From Lewinella sp041392765 (lineage in GTDB: Bacteria > Bacteroidota > Bacteroidia > Chitinophagales > Saprospiraceae): DNA of 64,000 nt. Within the stretch, counting starts at the first letter, position 1, and every line of letters starts with the position of its first letter. Of the stretch, positions 19,363 through 30,184 are shown one piece after another. The translations under genes and the position numbers were made by a program. The DNA lies in the NCBI GenBank assembly GCA_041392765.1, contig JAWKLL010000021.1:1-64000 (forward strand), written 5' to 3'. The notes beneath the pieces are model-generated. The model was not told the DNA's origin. It saw only the letters and a program-made list of their open reading frames with translations, and searched no databases.

Positions 19363-21836
19363 ATGCGTATCAACACATCGGCCATTGTGCCTCATATCGC
19401 AGCCATTGTCATATTCTTGTGGCTGCCGCTTTTTGCTTTTTCTCCCCAGTTTTCCGGTAAGGTTGTTGGCCAATCGGATATTATCAGCTATCGGGGTATG
19501 TCGCAGGAGTTACGTGAGTACAAAGCGCGTACAGGCCAAGATGCACTATGGACAAATTCCATGTTCGGCGGTATGCCTTCCTATCAAATCAATACCGTTA
19601 CGGAAGGAAACTATGTAAAAGTCGGAAAAAGCAGTCCGCTTATTCATGAAGCCACCAGCAGGGCAATTCATCGCTGCCATGATCAGCTTTTTATTTGCTG
19701 ATGGTGCTATTAGGCGTTAACACTTGGTTGAGTGTAATCGGTGCGTTAGCGTTTGGTTTTGCCACTAATAATCTAGTACTCTACGAAGCAGGGCACCTCA
19801 CCAAATTGCAAGCTATTTCGTACTTACCATTGGTAGCCAGTGGCATGCTGTTGGCTTTCCGCAAAATATATACTAGGAGGACTTTTGTTCGGAATCGGTT
19901 TAGGTTGGATTTGGGTGCCAACCACATTCAAATGACTTATTACTTTTTTCTAACTGTTTTGATTTGGGGTATAGCTGAATTAGTGAAAAACCTACGGGAA
20001 GGTAACTTGGTACATTTTGGAAAAAGCCGCTGGCGTGCTGATTATCGGTGGTTTATTGGCAGTAGGCAGTGCGGCATCCAACCTTATGGTGACGTAGAAT
20101 ACGCACAAGACACGATGAGAGGAAAGCCCATCTTAGAAAAATCAGCCGCAGCAGACGCAGGCTCCAGCAGCGCGGTAGAAGGATTAGCTTGGGATTATGC
20201 TATGCAATGGAGCAATAATACGCTTGATCTATTTGCTTCTTACATTCCTGGCATGAGTAGAGTGGAGGTTCGTCCCAGCCTACTACAAACGATTCCGCTT
20301 TTGGCAAAGCACTCAACAAATTGGGTGCACGCATGCCATCGGAGTTCGATGCTCCTCTTTACTGGGGCGGGTTGCCTTTCACCAGTGGCCCTATTTATTT
20401 CGGTGCTATTATGGTGTTTCTTTTCTTCGTGGGGTTGGTATTAGTCAAAGGCCCTGTCAAATGGTGGTTGGGCTTAGGTACATTGCTGACGTTGATGCTA
20501 TCGATGGGCAAGAATTTAGAAGGTTTCAATCACTTGTTTTTTGATTATTTCCTCTTTACAACAAATTCAGAACGCCCAATTCCGTGCTCAGCGTTACTTC
20601 TTTCTTAGTACCCGCTTTAGCTGTGTTGGCGCTTAATGAGTTATTGAACAGCAAAATAGATAAGCCCCGCGCCATACGTTCTTTAGCCATTGGTGGTGGT
20701 ATCTCATTAGCTATTGCATTGTTTTTTGCTTTGCTAGGGCCTTCTATGTTCACCCTCACCATGATGCAGATGCGGCTACCTCAACCGAATGTTTGGCGGC
20801 CAACTGACACCAGACATGCTCAGTGCCGTGCTCAATGGGCTGGCCGATACTGAGCTGATTTGATGCAGACTGATGCGCTGCGTACCTTCGCTTTAGTTGG
20901 GCTGTCGGCTGTTGCTATACTTTTCTTGCAGGGCAAAATACAATCAACCGTTATGCTAGCCGTCATTGGTGTACTGACGGTGGTGGACTTGTTTGGTATC
21001 GGTATGCGTTATCTTACCAAGGAAGATTTTCAACGCCCGGCCAGCGTCAATCAAGTATTTGAACCACGCGATGTCGATAAGCAGATACTAGCAGACAAAG
21101 ATCCCTACTATCGGGTCTTCGACGCTACCATCAATGCTTTCAACTCTTCCATCCCCTCTTACCACCACAAAATGGTGGGAGGATACCACGCTGCCAAGTT
21201 GCAACGCTACCAGGATTTGATAGACTATCATCTTTCTCAAAGCAACCAGCAGGTATTCAATATGTTGAATACCAAATACTTTATTATTCCAGGACAGGAT
21301 GGGCAGCCTGTTGTGCAACAAACCCAGGTGCCCAAGGCAATGGATGGTTTGTGGATAGTATTGTCATGGTTTCCACACCCAATGCAGAAATTGAAGCGCT
21401 GAAAGGCTTGGAATTAAACCACGTAGCCGTAGTTCATCAAGAATTTGCCGATTATGTAAAAGGGCTAAATATGGATGCATCAGGCTCCATCACCCTGACT
21501 GCGTATGCACCCGATAAACTGACCTATAATGTTGAAACGGCTAAGGATGCACTCGCTGTGTTATCGGAAATATGGTACTACTCCGACAAAGGCTGGCAAG
21601 CCTATTTAGATGGACAACCCGTAGCTCATATTCGTGCTAACTACGTGTTGCGTGCGTTGAAAATCCCCGCAGGCAAACACCAATTAGAAATGGTTTTCGA
21701 GCCGAGAACGTATCAATTGGGCAGCACACTATCCACGGTGTTTTCACTGTTACTAATCGTTGGGTTGATCGCTCACGTTGCTATGCAAGCCAGAAAAATC
21801 AACCCGCCGTGTAATTTTGACAAAAATACCGCCTAG
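19363..21836 (+). CDS. YfhO-family multi-spanning membrane protein (many frameshifts)
   Basis: Roughly 825 residues spread over at least six frame changes (near 19670, 19880, 20060, 20310, 20575, 20840 and 21350). Recognisable YfhO features are the N-terminal helix, the periplasmic DIISYRGMSQELREYKARTG and WTNSMFGGMPSYQI. Many hydrophobic helices follow, including FGFATNNLVLYEAGHLTKLQ and GANHIQMTYYFFLTVLIWG. A C-terminal soluble part has WYYSDKGWQAYLDGQPV and VLRALKIPAGKHQLEMVFEP. YfhO-type proteins are GT-C-like membrane proteins linked to glycosylation of envelope polymers. It is convergent with two glycosyltransferase genes. All expected segments are present in order, so I treat it as one gene with a poor sequence. 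Confidence 0.8.
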
Positions 21837-21957
21837 TAGGCTAACGAAATAAACTGTACAATTTTTCTAAAAATTCGCTAATATTTCCTAAACAATTCAC
21901 TTACAGTCAATGGTTTAGGAAATAGATTGTAAATCAAAAATTGTACAATTTTTTCCC
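21837..21957. repeat. long-hairpin element, family 1, copy C
   Basis: Starts right after the YfhO stop codon with a degraded left end (TAACGAAATAAACTG) and ends TTTTTTCCC. The arms pair as CTGTACAATTTTT / AAAAATTGTACA and ATATTTCCTAAA / TTTAGGAAATA. Compared with copy B the arm base T/A is swapped to A/T on both sides, so pairing is preserved. Confidence 0.65.
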
Positions 21958-22085
21958 ACCCCATATACAAACTTGCCATCGAGATCGCACATTTCGCACT
22001 CCCAATAGCTTATAGGGATCACTCATATACACATTTTCCACATATACACTTTTTGCACTTTTCGCACCCCCAATAGCTATCGAGA
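21958..22085. repeat. degenerate CACATTT/CGCAC tandem spacer
   Basis: Imperfect short units such as CACATTTCGCAC, CATATACAC and TTTTCGCAC mixed with two decayed CCCGATAGCTATCGGG copies. The same mixture recurs at 63107-63238. No coding potential is visible. Confidence 0.6.
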
Positions 22086-23417
22086 TCACACAACAATCCC
22101 ATCTAAAATAGCAGCGACTCTTTGCGTGAGTTTCTGAATGTTATAAGCTTCAATTTCACTAGCGACGGGCAGATGTAGTTCACCTGATTCAAGAGAGGCC
22201 ATCCATGTTTCCAAGGCGGTTTTGATACCTGCTTTATCATCGTAGGCTACGCATATACCTGCCTTTGTTTCTTGAAGAATTTTGGCTACATCACTCTCCA
22301 CGGGACCCAAGGCAAGAATGGGACGACGGGCTGCTAAATATTCAAATAATTTGCCAGACTACGGCCAGCCGCATTGTCTTGCTGGTTCAACAGGAGTAGT
22401 AAAATGGGGCTATTCAATGCTATTTTCAAGGCCTCATCTCTCGGAATGGAGGCCGTTAACTGGACGTTTTCCGTTAATTGCAAAGATTCATAGGTTTCAA
22501 CTACCGAAAAATCAACCTGCCCTACAAAATGAAAGCGCAAGAGGTTGCTTCAATGAGGATGGGTGTGCTTCCAGTCGGCCACCACCTCAACAAAGCTTTC
22601 GGCAGGCGGTCATACCCCATAATACCTAAGTGTGTAAGGGAAAGGTGATCCGCTTGTATAGCCGAAGGTGTAGGGAAGTCATCAGGATCAAATCCCCAAG
22701 GAATAACGGATACATGATGAGCACCAATCTGCTCCAACTCATTTTTCCATGTGGGGCTTACAATGGAAATCGCGGCAGCTTGACGGAAGGCTTCCTGCTC
22801 CATACGACGATGCTTGCGGTCGCCCCAGGGGGTAAGCGACAGCAGTTGGTAATAATCTACTTGTGTCCAAGGGTCTTGAAAATCGGCCAACCAGGGAATG
22901 CCCGTCTTTTGGCTGACGATCGTGGCAATCCGCGTATTGGAATGAGGTGCACGTCCGAAAAGATGGCATCTACAGGGTGTTTTTCAAGGTAGTCCAACAG
23001 GTATTTCACAGAGGGTTTTATCCAAGCCGCTCGAGCATCGGGAATGAAAAAATTGCTTCGAATCCAAACCGACAATCGGCAATAAGCCAGGTTGTTCATC
23101 TTTGACGTAGAAAACGTTGTTCACATTGGCATCTTTGGCTTGCCCTGTCAGTTTTTATAAATGGCATAAGGTTCCCAAATAGGTTGCCGGAGAATGGTGA
23201 TGCCCTCGGGTACGTCCTTACTATTAGATTCATCGATGAACGGATAATGGGCATTATCCGCAGTAAACACGATAGGCTCCTAACCGAATTGGCGCAAATA
23301 TTTTGCTATTTTCAGACACCTTAACACAGTTATTCCCCGGCAGGTGGCCAATAATACGTAATGATAAGCACCTTTCTTTTGGGAGCGGCAAGGTCGTTAT
23401 GTTCAGCAATTGGCATA
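22086..23417 (-). CDS. GT4-type glycosyltransferase (many frameshifts)
   Basis: The start is ATG at 23417: MPIAEHNDL, then KRKVLIITYYWPPAG, the usual opening of group 1 glycosyltransferases. The middle pieces include SNSKDVPEGITILRQPIWEP and WTQVDYYQLLSLTPWGDRKH. Then come AAAISIVSPTWKNELEQIGA and the nucleotide-sugar domain start VSVIPWGFDPDDF. The C-terminus has GPVESDVAKILQETKAGICV. The frame changes at least six times between 22300 and 23400, the densest damage in the window. The complete gene would have about 440 residues and probably adds a sugar to an envelope polysaccharide. It follows the GT2 gene at 24337-23439 on the same strand. Confidence 0.78.
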
Positions 23418-23438
23418 TCCAGCAAATTTTGACCCGAT

Positions 23439-24337
23439 TTATTTTTGCAACAGGGCTGTGTAAATAATACCTACGCGCTTGGCGGTTTTGCGAAAGAATC
23501 TATAAGCCAGTTTTCAATGTAGTAATCCTTTTTCAAAAGGAGTTTACACCCATTACGAACCGCATCAAAGCATGGTAAGTCCAAGGCGACCCAAAAAACC
23601 AAAAAAGATAAGGGCGTTTAGATGCAGATCCGCTATTACTTTATCGCGTCCCGCTAAAGAGACGTAAAAAACCAATCCACCGAAAGATATTCTTTTTACC
23701 ACGTGATATATTACCATTTGGGGTTCATATCCTATGGCATGGCCGTCTTTGCGAATCAGTTTTTGTAACTCCGTTTCTTCTCCATACCCTGCCTGTTGAC
23801 CCTTCATTCCTATATCAACATTAAACCCGCCGTAATGCTTCAGCAAGTGTTTGTTCACACAAAAACACCACCTGTAACATAACAAATGATTAGGCAACTA
23901 GTCAACTGGCGATAGTGTAGCACATTGCTTGCATAAGTATCTTTATACCAGTGAGGTTTGCCATAAAGGTACCAAGGGTAAAAAACGCCTCCGAAAATCT
24001 GATAATCCGATTTTTGGATAACATCCAAGGTTTTCTCAACCAAATCCTCTTTCGCTTTAGCATCATCATCGAGGTAAAGAATCCAGTCTGTGCTCGCCTC
24101 GTGCATGGCTCTGTTTCTGGCATAACTCAACCCTTGGTTCGTTTCCAAAATCACCCTAAAATGGGTAAAGTTCTCCGCAAAAGATTGCGCACAAGCCTGC
24201 GTTTGATCTGGCGAGTTGTTATCAATTACCAATAACTCGAACACATCGGATGAGACTGTTTGCCGCGTCAAAGCAGCTAACGCGTGCTTTAAAAGTTCAG
24301 CCCTGTTGTATGTACATATTGCAATAGTCAACTTCAT
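23439..24337 (-). CDS. family 2 glycosyltransferase (frameshifted)
   Basis: Starts MKLTIAICTYNRAELLKHAL with the GT2 fold. ELLVIDNNSPDQT binds the nucleotide, GLSYARNRAMHEASTDWILY and LDDDAKA carry the DXD, and a later piece has GFNVDIGMKGQQAGYGEETE with the acidic catalytic-base region. The frame shifts near 23880, again near 23566, and once more before the TAA at 23439-23441. About 300 residues, normal for the family. I choose the ATG at 24337 because the upstream MKEEGGI does not look like the family. It probably belongs to a small envelope-sugar cluster with the GT4 gene downstream and the YfhO gene opposite. Confidence 0.82.
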
Positions 24338-24425
24338 GATACCGCCCTCCTCTTTCAATAATAATCGTTTTATGGAATAAGCTCACAATATTCACTATTT
24401 TTATAGAAAGCAAAAAACTAAATAT

Positions 24426-25757
24426 TCACTCTTCTTCCCGTTTGACGGAGGAAGGGAGTTCCTTCGATGTTCTAGCGCCTAATTTTCTCAACTTCTCGGC
24501 TCTACCTACGAGTGTTTGGCTATATCGCTTTCCATCGGAGAGTTTATACATGGCATCTTCATAGGCGGTATGGGCACTGTCGAGGCGCTGCCCGACCAAA
24601 CGGAGGTCTTCTACAAAAGCTACAAATTTGTCGTATAATCTGCCACTTTCGCGGGCAATTTCCAGTACGCTGTGTTGTTGTTTTTCTTGTTTCCACAAGT
24701 AAGATACCGTTCGCATGGTTGCCAGCAAGGTAGAGTTGGTAACTAAGACGATGTTTTGCTCCAAAGCCTCCAAAAATAACCGATTATCGGCTTGGGTAGC
24801 CAATGCAAAAGCAGGCTCTATGGGGATAAAGAGCAATAGGTAGTCTGGTGTATGAATTTGGTAAAGTTGCTGGTACTTCTTTCCTGCCAGCCCTTTGATA
24901 TGCGCACGAAGGCTTTCTATATGATTTTTGAGCGCAGCTTGCCGTTCCTTTTCGTCTGAGGCGGAACAAAAACGGTCGTAAGCTGCCAAAGAAACCTTGC
25001 TGTCAATAATCAAGTGCTTGTCGCCGGGGAGGTGAATGATTAAGTCGGGGCGTTTGAGTTGGCCATCTTCATCTCGAAATGTCGCTTGGGTAGTATAATG
25101 AACTTCCTTTTGAAGACCCGCTTTTTCCAGCAGCATTTCCAATTGTAGCTCCCCCCAGTCTCCTTGGATTTTGTTATCGCCCTTCAGTGCTGATGTCAGA
25201 TTGCTGGCATCTAAGCTCAATTGCTGATTAAGTTCGCGCAATTGTTCAATTTCCTTTTTCAGGCTGACACGGTCGCGGGTTTCTTCCATATAGCGCCGCT
25301 CGATATTGTCTTCAAAAGTCTTGATTTTTTCGCGCAAGGGAGACAGTATTTCCTGTAGTTGTTCCTGATTTTGAAGGGCGAATTTTTTGCCTTTATCTTC
25401 CAGCAAGCGATTCGCCATGTTTTCAAAGGCTACTTGGTTTTGTTGTTGCAATTGCGCTACTTGGTTGATATGCTCTTTGAGCTGTAATTGCAGGTGTTCC
25501 AAGCGAGTTTTCTCGGCAGCTAAAGCGGCAGACAAATCCCGTTCGATATCTGTTTTTTCATGAAGGTTAGCTTGCAATACGTCCGCCTGTTCGCGTAGCG
25601 ATTCAAAAACAGCTCTTGGCACATATAGCGTGTCAATTTGTTGCTTCGGCAGGAGCTGCTCCCCTACCCTCATACGCCCCCTCCATAGCCCCAGTACATA
25701 TCCTAATACCAAGCCAATGAGAAGAAACAACAATCCCGATAACAAAGGGTCTATCAT
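24426..25757 (-). CDS. rmuC: RmuC-family DNA recombination protein
   Basis: A 443-residue protein with one N-terminal membrane helix (LLSGLLFLLIGLVLGYVLGL), a long coiled coil (about residues 50-190) and the RmuC nuclease-like domain. That domain shows IQGDWGELQLEMLLEKAGLQ, KRPDLIIHLPGDKHLIIDSK with the conserved acidic and Lys residues, LLFIPIEPAF and TLLATMRTVSYLWKQEKQ. RmuC proteins limit inversions between short inverted repeats in E. coli; the biochemical activity is only inferred. The reading frame is intact, unlike the genes just left of it. A family 1 hairpin element sits 11 bases upstream of its start codon, so that element may be in the promoter. Confidence 0.93.
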   Translation of the reverse strand: MIDPLLSGLLFLLIGLVLGYVLGLWRGRMRVGEQLLPKQQIDTLYVPRAVFESLREQADVLQANLHEKTDIERDLSAALAAEKTRLEHLQLQLKEHINQVAQLQQQNQVAFENMANRLLEDKGKKFALQNQEQLQEILSPLREKIKTFEDNIERRYMEETRDRVSLKKEIEQLRELNQQLSLDASNLTSALKGDNKIQGDWGELQLEMLLEKAGLQKEVHYTTQATFRDEDGQLKRPDLIIHLPGDKHLIIDSKVSLAAYDRFCSASDEKERQAALKNHIESLRAHIKGLAGKKYQQLYQIHTPDYLLLFIPIEPAFALATQADNRLFLEALEQNIVLVTNSTLLATMRTVSYLWKQEKQQHSVLEIARESGRLYDKFVAFVEDLRLVGQRLDSAHTAYEDAMYKLSDGKRYSQTLVGRAEKLRKLGARTSKELPSSVKREEE

Positions 25758-25768
25758 TATGCCTTAGT

Positions 25769-25911
25769 AATTTGACGGAAATAAACTGTTCAATTTTTTT
25801 TAGGCGATTCGCAAATATTTTCACATAATTTCTCCCGATAACTATCGGGATCAATTATTTAGAAAATTTTTCCGAATCAAAAATTGAACAATTCATTTTT
25901 ATCCCGTCCCT
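25769..25911. repeat. long-hairpin element, family 1, copy B
   Basis: Left end TAATTTGACGGAAATAA, right end ATCCCGTCCC. Nearly the whole element can fold as one hairpin: GTTCAATTTTT pairs with AAAAATTGAAC, then GATTCG with CGAATC, ATTTTC with GAAAAT and ATAATT with AATTAT. The palindrome CCCGATAACTATCGGG forms the tip. A second left end with the same sequence starts at 25915, so two units lie in tandem with TTAG between. No right end is seen for the second. Confidence 0.75.
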
Positions 25912-26042
25912 TAGTAATTTGACGGAAATAAATCCAGCATTTTAGTGGAAGTAAAAAATAGTTATCGGACAACTCGCAGTTGCCCGACAGCTACGGGCGA
26001 CAAGATATAAATTGTTTTTAATTTTTTATATAAAAACATTTA

Positions 26043-26180
26043 CAAAAGCGTAATGTGTGCGTGCGCGCCACAAAGTGGCAAGCACGGGGCGCGGAGCGAC
26101 CAAGGGCAAGTGACAGGAGCGGATACCGGCATTAGCCGGGATGGAGCGGATGGCACGGTACCGGCGTCAGCACGGTATGC
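26043..26180. other. GC-rich structured intergenic block
   Basis: A GC-rich island in an AT-rich gap with three possible hairpins: GCCAC-aaa-GTGGC, CCGGC-atta-GCCGG, and a longer one pairing GGCACGGTACC with the later GGTATGCC region. No start codon or protein family signal was found. It may be a small RNA, a spacer repeat or a long terminator region for the thiolase gene. Confidence 0.35.
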
Positions 26181-26188
26181 CCCCAAAT

Positions 26189-26228
26189 AAAAAGCAAGAC
26201 CAACCGATCACCGTTTGGCCTTGCTTTT
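26189..26228 (-). terminator. intrinsic terminator after the fadB-like/thiolase operon
   Basis: AAAAGCAAGGCCAAACGG on the minus strand pairs with CCGATTGG-type sequence and CTTGCTTTT around a short loop; flanking A and T runs are present. It lies 24 bases after the thiolase stop codon. Confidence 0.8.
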
Positions 26229-26251
26229 AGAACTTGTATATCAATATATTG

Positions 26252-27424
26252 CTACTTGAGTCGCTCAATAACACCAGCGATGCCCTGCCCGCCACCTACG
26301 CAGGCGGTAACGATGCCATAGCGTTGGTTGCGGCGGCGCATTTCGTTGATGAGCTGGATAGACAGTTTGGCACCAGTGCAACCCAGCGGATGCCCCAAAG
26401 CGATAGCTCCACCGTTGACGTTGACAGCCGCAGGATTTAGTCCTGCAACAGCGATAACGGCCAATGCTTGGGCGGCAAAAGCTTCGTTGAGTTCGACGAG
26501 GTCGATGTCATTGAGGCTAAGCCCAGCTTGTGTCAATGCCTTGGGTATGGCAGCACAGGGGCCGATGCCCATATACAATGGGTCAACGCCTGCTACTGAA
26601 CAACTGGCTAAACGCGCTACGGGTTCCAAGCCCAACTGCTTCACCATGGTTTCGCTCATCACTAAGGTGAAGGCCGCTCCATCGCTGGTTTGAGAAGCAT
26701 TACCCGCAGTGACCACGCCGCCATTGGCAAAAACAGGTCGCAAGGCCGCTAAACCTTCCACAGTAGTGGTGCGCCTCACGCCTTCGTCCATAGCCACCTC
26801 GTGCGAAGACGTTACCCTTTTACCATTCTTCACGACTACATCGGGCACTGTAACAGGCACAATTTCATCGGTAAAGTAGCCTGCATCGATAGCAGCAGCA
26901 GCTTTTTTATGAGATTGGTAGGCAAACTCGTCAGCGGCTTCGCGGGAAATATTGTACTTTCGGGCAACAGCCTCGGCGGTAAGCCCCATGCTGACTAAAT
27001 AATCGGGTGTATCGGCGGCTACTTGGTAACTGGGGGCCAGCTTATAGCCTGTCATGGGAATGCTGCTCATGCTTTCGGCACCACCCGCTAAGAAAATATG
27101 CCCCATGCCAGCGCGAATCTTGGCTGTAGCAATGGCGATAGCCTCCAAGCCGGAAGCACAGTAACGATTGACGGTAACCCCTGGTACTTCCTTGCCCAAA
27201 GCACGCATAGAAATTTGGCGGCCGATCTGCAAACCTTGCTCACCTTCGGGGTTGGCGCAGCCTACAATAACGTCATCCACTAAGGTAGGGTCTAGCTCGG
27301 GCGTATCTGCCAGTAGTTTTTTGATGACCTCGACTGCCAAATCGTCGGAGCGGTAGGCCGCAAAACCACCTTTGCCAGCCTTGCCCACTGCCGAGCGGTA
27401 TCCCTTTACAATATATGCATCCAT
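26252..27424 (-). CDS. fadA: acetyl-CoA C-acyltransferase (thiolase)
   Basis: A 390-residue thiolase that cleaves 3-ketoacyl-CoA with CoA, the last step of fatty acid beta-oxidation. It has the active-site cysteine in VTVNRYCASGLEAIAIA, VELNEAFAAQALAV, the His in NVNGGAIALGHPLGCTGAK, and the second cysteine in TACVGGGQGIAGVIE. The length is normal and the frame intact. It lies 60 bases downstream of the multifunctional 3-hydroxyacyl-CoA dehydrogenase/enoyl-CoA hydratase gene on the same strand, so the pair forms a standard fadBA-like operon that ends at the terminator at 26189. Confidence 0.93.
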   Translation of the reverse strand: MDAYIVKGYRSAVGKAGKGGFAAYRSDDLAVEVIKKLLADTPELDPTLVDDVIVGCANPEGEQGLQIGRQISMRALGKEVPGVTVNRYCASGLEAIAIATAKIRAGMGHIFLAGGAESMSSIPMTGYKLAPSYQVAADTPDYLVSMGLTAEAVARKYNISREAADEFAYQSHKKAAAAIDAGYFTDEIVPVTVPDVVVKNGKRVTSSHEVAMDEGVRRTTTVEGLAALRPVFANGGVVTAGNASQTSDGAAFTLVMSETMVKQLGLEPVARLASCSVAGVDPLYMGIGPCAAIPKALTQAGLSLNDIDLVELNEAFAAQALAVIAVAGLNPAAVNVNGGAIALGHPLGCTGAKLSIQLINEMRRRNQRYGIVTACVGGGQGIAGVIERLK

Positions 27425-27484
27425 CTGAATGTATTTTTTTGGCCTTTCGGGTAAGCAACCCAGAAAGGGGAATTTTTGAAAGAA

Positions 27485-29873
27485 TTAGTTTCTCAACGGC
27501 TTATTGGTTTGCAACATGTGCTGGATGCGTTCCAGCGTTTTCTGCTCTCCGCAAAGGCTGAGAAAAGCTTCGCGCTCGATGTCCAATAAGTATTGTTCAG
27601 ATACCTGCTGCGTACCCGTGAGGTCTCCACCGCAAAGCACCCAAGCTACTTTTTTGGCAATCTTAATATCGTGCTCAGATGCATAGCGACCTAATTTTAG
27701 CTCATTGGCAGCCGCATACAAGGCCGCCAAGCCGCCCCGACCCAACACGGTTATATCTTCGCGCTGTATGGGTTGGGTGTAGTTGCGTGCCAAATCGAGT
27801 ACTTTGTGCTTGGCCAAGGCGATATTTCTATCCTTGTTCAAAACGACTTCGTCGCGATGCTTTTGGGCGTACCCGAAATGAAATGCTTCGTTGGCCGAGG
27901 TTGCCACAGAAGCCATAGCAATGGTCTTGAACTTTTCGATGAGCGTAGGAATTTGTACATCACCGGGGAAGAACGAATCGCTGGCGCGCAAAGCGAACTC
28001 TTTGGTGCCGCCGCCGCCTGGTATAAGTCCTACACCTACTTCAACAAGGCCGATATAAGACTCTGCCGCTATGACAGCACCATCGCAGTGCATGAGGGTT
28101 TCACAACCTCCTCCAAAAACGTAGCCTTGTGTAGCCGCCACCACGGGAATAGCACTGTAACGGCATCGCATGGTGGTTTGCTGGAAGAGATTGACCGCCA
28201 TATTCAACTGGTCGAACTCTTGCTGATAGGCCAACATAGCAATCATCATGAGGTTGGCCCCCACGGAGAAATTGGTAGCATTGTTGCCAATGACCAAGCC
28301 TTTCCAATCGCCATCTTCGGCTATCTGAATGGCTTCATTGATACCGCGCAGCACTCCTTCGCCTATGGAATTGTGAGGGCTGGTAAACTCAAGGTTTAAT
28401 ACACCATCGCCGATGTCGTGTAGGGTGACTTCGCTGTTTTTATAAACAGGAGCTTTATCGCGGTAGCTATCTAATAGGATGAAGGACTCGGTCTAAGGCT
28501 TGACTTGGTAACTCTTAGAAGCAATATCGTAATACTTCAACTGGCCGCCTTCCCTTTTGTAGAAAGTAGTGTGACCTGCGGCTAGCATATCGTGCACCCA
28601 TGGCGCAACGGACTGCCCTTCCGCCTCTGCCAATGCTACGCCACGTTCTAAGGTGACGGCATCCCAATATTCAAAGTACTATATCCCAAGCGTATCCAGC
28701 TTTCATGGCATCATCGATGCTGTAAAGGTGGTCGGCTATTTCGGGTATTCGGTTGGATGCGTAGGCGAATAAGCCGCCCAAGCTACGCTTAATCAAGGTA
28801 GCACCGAGATCGTCGGCAGCGACGATGGCCGCGATGCGTTTATTCAGGTCTTCGATTTGTTTACCCAGCTTCAGGCAAGGAATATCGAGTTTTTCAGCAG
28901 CTTGGTATTCCAGCGTTTCTAAATTGAGTTCTAAGATAGCAGTGCTGCCATCCGCTGCTTTGGTCTTTTTGTAAAAACCTTGGCCTCCTGTTTTATTGCC
29001 GAGGAAGCCGTTATCCACCAAAAACTTCAGGTAAGTGGGTATCTCGAAAGTGGCAGCCTGTTCGTCATGCGGACAGTTGTGCTTGATGCCATTGATGACA
29101 TTGAGGCTGGTATCGTGACCCACCAAATCACCGAGGCGATAGACCCCTGTCTTGGGACGACCGATGAAAGGCCCTGTCAGTTTGTCCACCGTGCTAATAG
29201 GCAACCCTAAATCGGTGGTAAGTTGATACAATTTAGCCATTGCATAAACGCCTACCCTATTGCCGATGAAAGCGGGGGTGTCCTTGGCTAATACCGTTTG
29301 CTTACCCAAATATACGTCGCCATAGTGCATGAGGAAATCGACCACTTCTTGCTTGGTGCTATCGGTGGGTATCACTTCAAACAGCCTAAGATAACGAGGT
29401 GGATTGAAGAAGTGGGTACCGCAAAAATGCGCCACAAAGTCCTCGCTTCTACCTTCCGTCATCTGGTGGATAGAGATACCAGAAGTGTTGGAAGTGACTA
29501 ATGAACCGGGCTTTCTATATTGGTCAACTTTGGCAAACACCAGTTGCTTGATATCCAAACGCTCTACAACCACCTCTATGACCCAATCACAATCGCTAAT
29601 TTTTTGAAAATCATCATCAAAATTACCCGTAGTGATGCGAGAAGCAAAAGCTTTGTCGTAGAGAGCTGCCGGTTTGTTTTTTACAGCATTAGCCAAGGCG
29701 GTATTCACGATGCGGTTGCGGGCAGCGGGGTTGTTCTTATCGGCTTCACTTAAATCGCGAGGGACGATATCCAGCAGTAAAACCTGCAAGCCCACGTTGG
29801 CAAAATGGCAAGCAATGCCCGAACCCATTACGCCGGAGCCTAACACTGCCACTTTTCTAATTCTTCTGCTCAT
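27485..29873 (-). CDS. 3-hydroxyacyl-CoA dehydrogenase / enoyl-CoA hydratase fusion (one frameshift, one in-frame stop)
   Basis: About 795 residues. The N-terminal half is an NAD-binding dehydrogenase: VAVLGSGVMGSGIACHFANV, the catalytic His in VAHFCGTHFFNPPRYLRLFE, and KDTPAFIGNRVGVYAM. The C-terminal half is a crotonase domain: GLVIGNNATNFSVGANL, YVFGGGCETLMHCD and GLIPGGGGTKEF. Between them are a frameshift near 28680 (continuing FEYWDAVTLERGVALAEAEG) and an in-frame TAG at 28493-28495 between QVKP and TESFILLD. A single C-to-T change from CAG would explain the stop. Family members are single long proteins acting in beta-oxidation. The thiolase gene follows. I annotate one gene. Confidence 0.88.
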
Positions 29874-30118
29874 GAAGGTTTGTTTTTTTTATTCCAATGC
29901 CCCTTATCTGATGAAGACGCACGGTTTGGTTCTAAAAGCGATGCAAGTTAGCGAATTTTCGCTAAAGTAACTAATTCAGTGTGATTTTGTTCGCTCCTGC
30001 TATTCATTTTCTTCATTGTGCAGGAATTAAACAAAGGATTAAAATCTGATAATCAATCCATTGTGAAAAAATTACAACACCCCCCTCCTGTAGTATGAAA
30101 AAAAAACACTACTCATTG

Positions 30119-30154
30119 AAAAGCCCTCCACATTGGTTGAACATGGAGGCTTTA
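30119..30154 (-). terminator. intrinsic terminator after the metalloprotease gene
   Basis: AAAAGCC-TCCA and TGGAGGCTTT pair around a loop of about 14 bases, just past the stop at 30185. The remaining 29874-30118 region is AT-rich with no gene or clear motif. Confidence 0.6.
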
Positions 30155-30184
30155 GCTAAACGTAAGTCTCTACTAACAACACCG

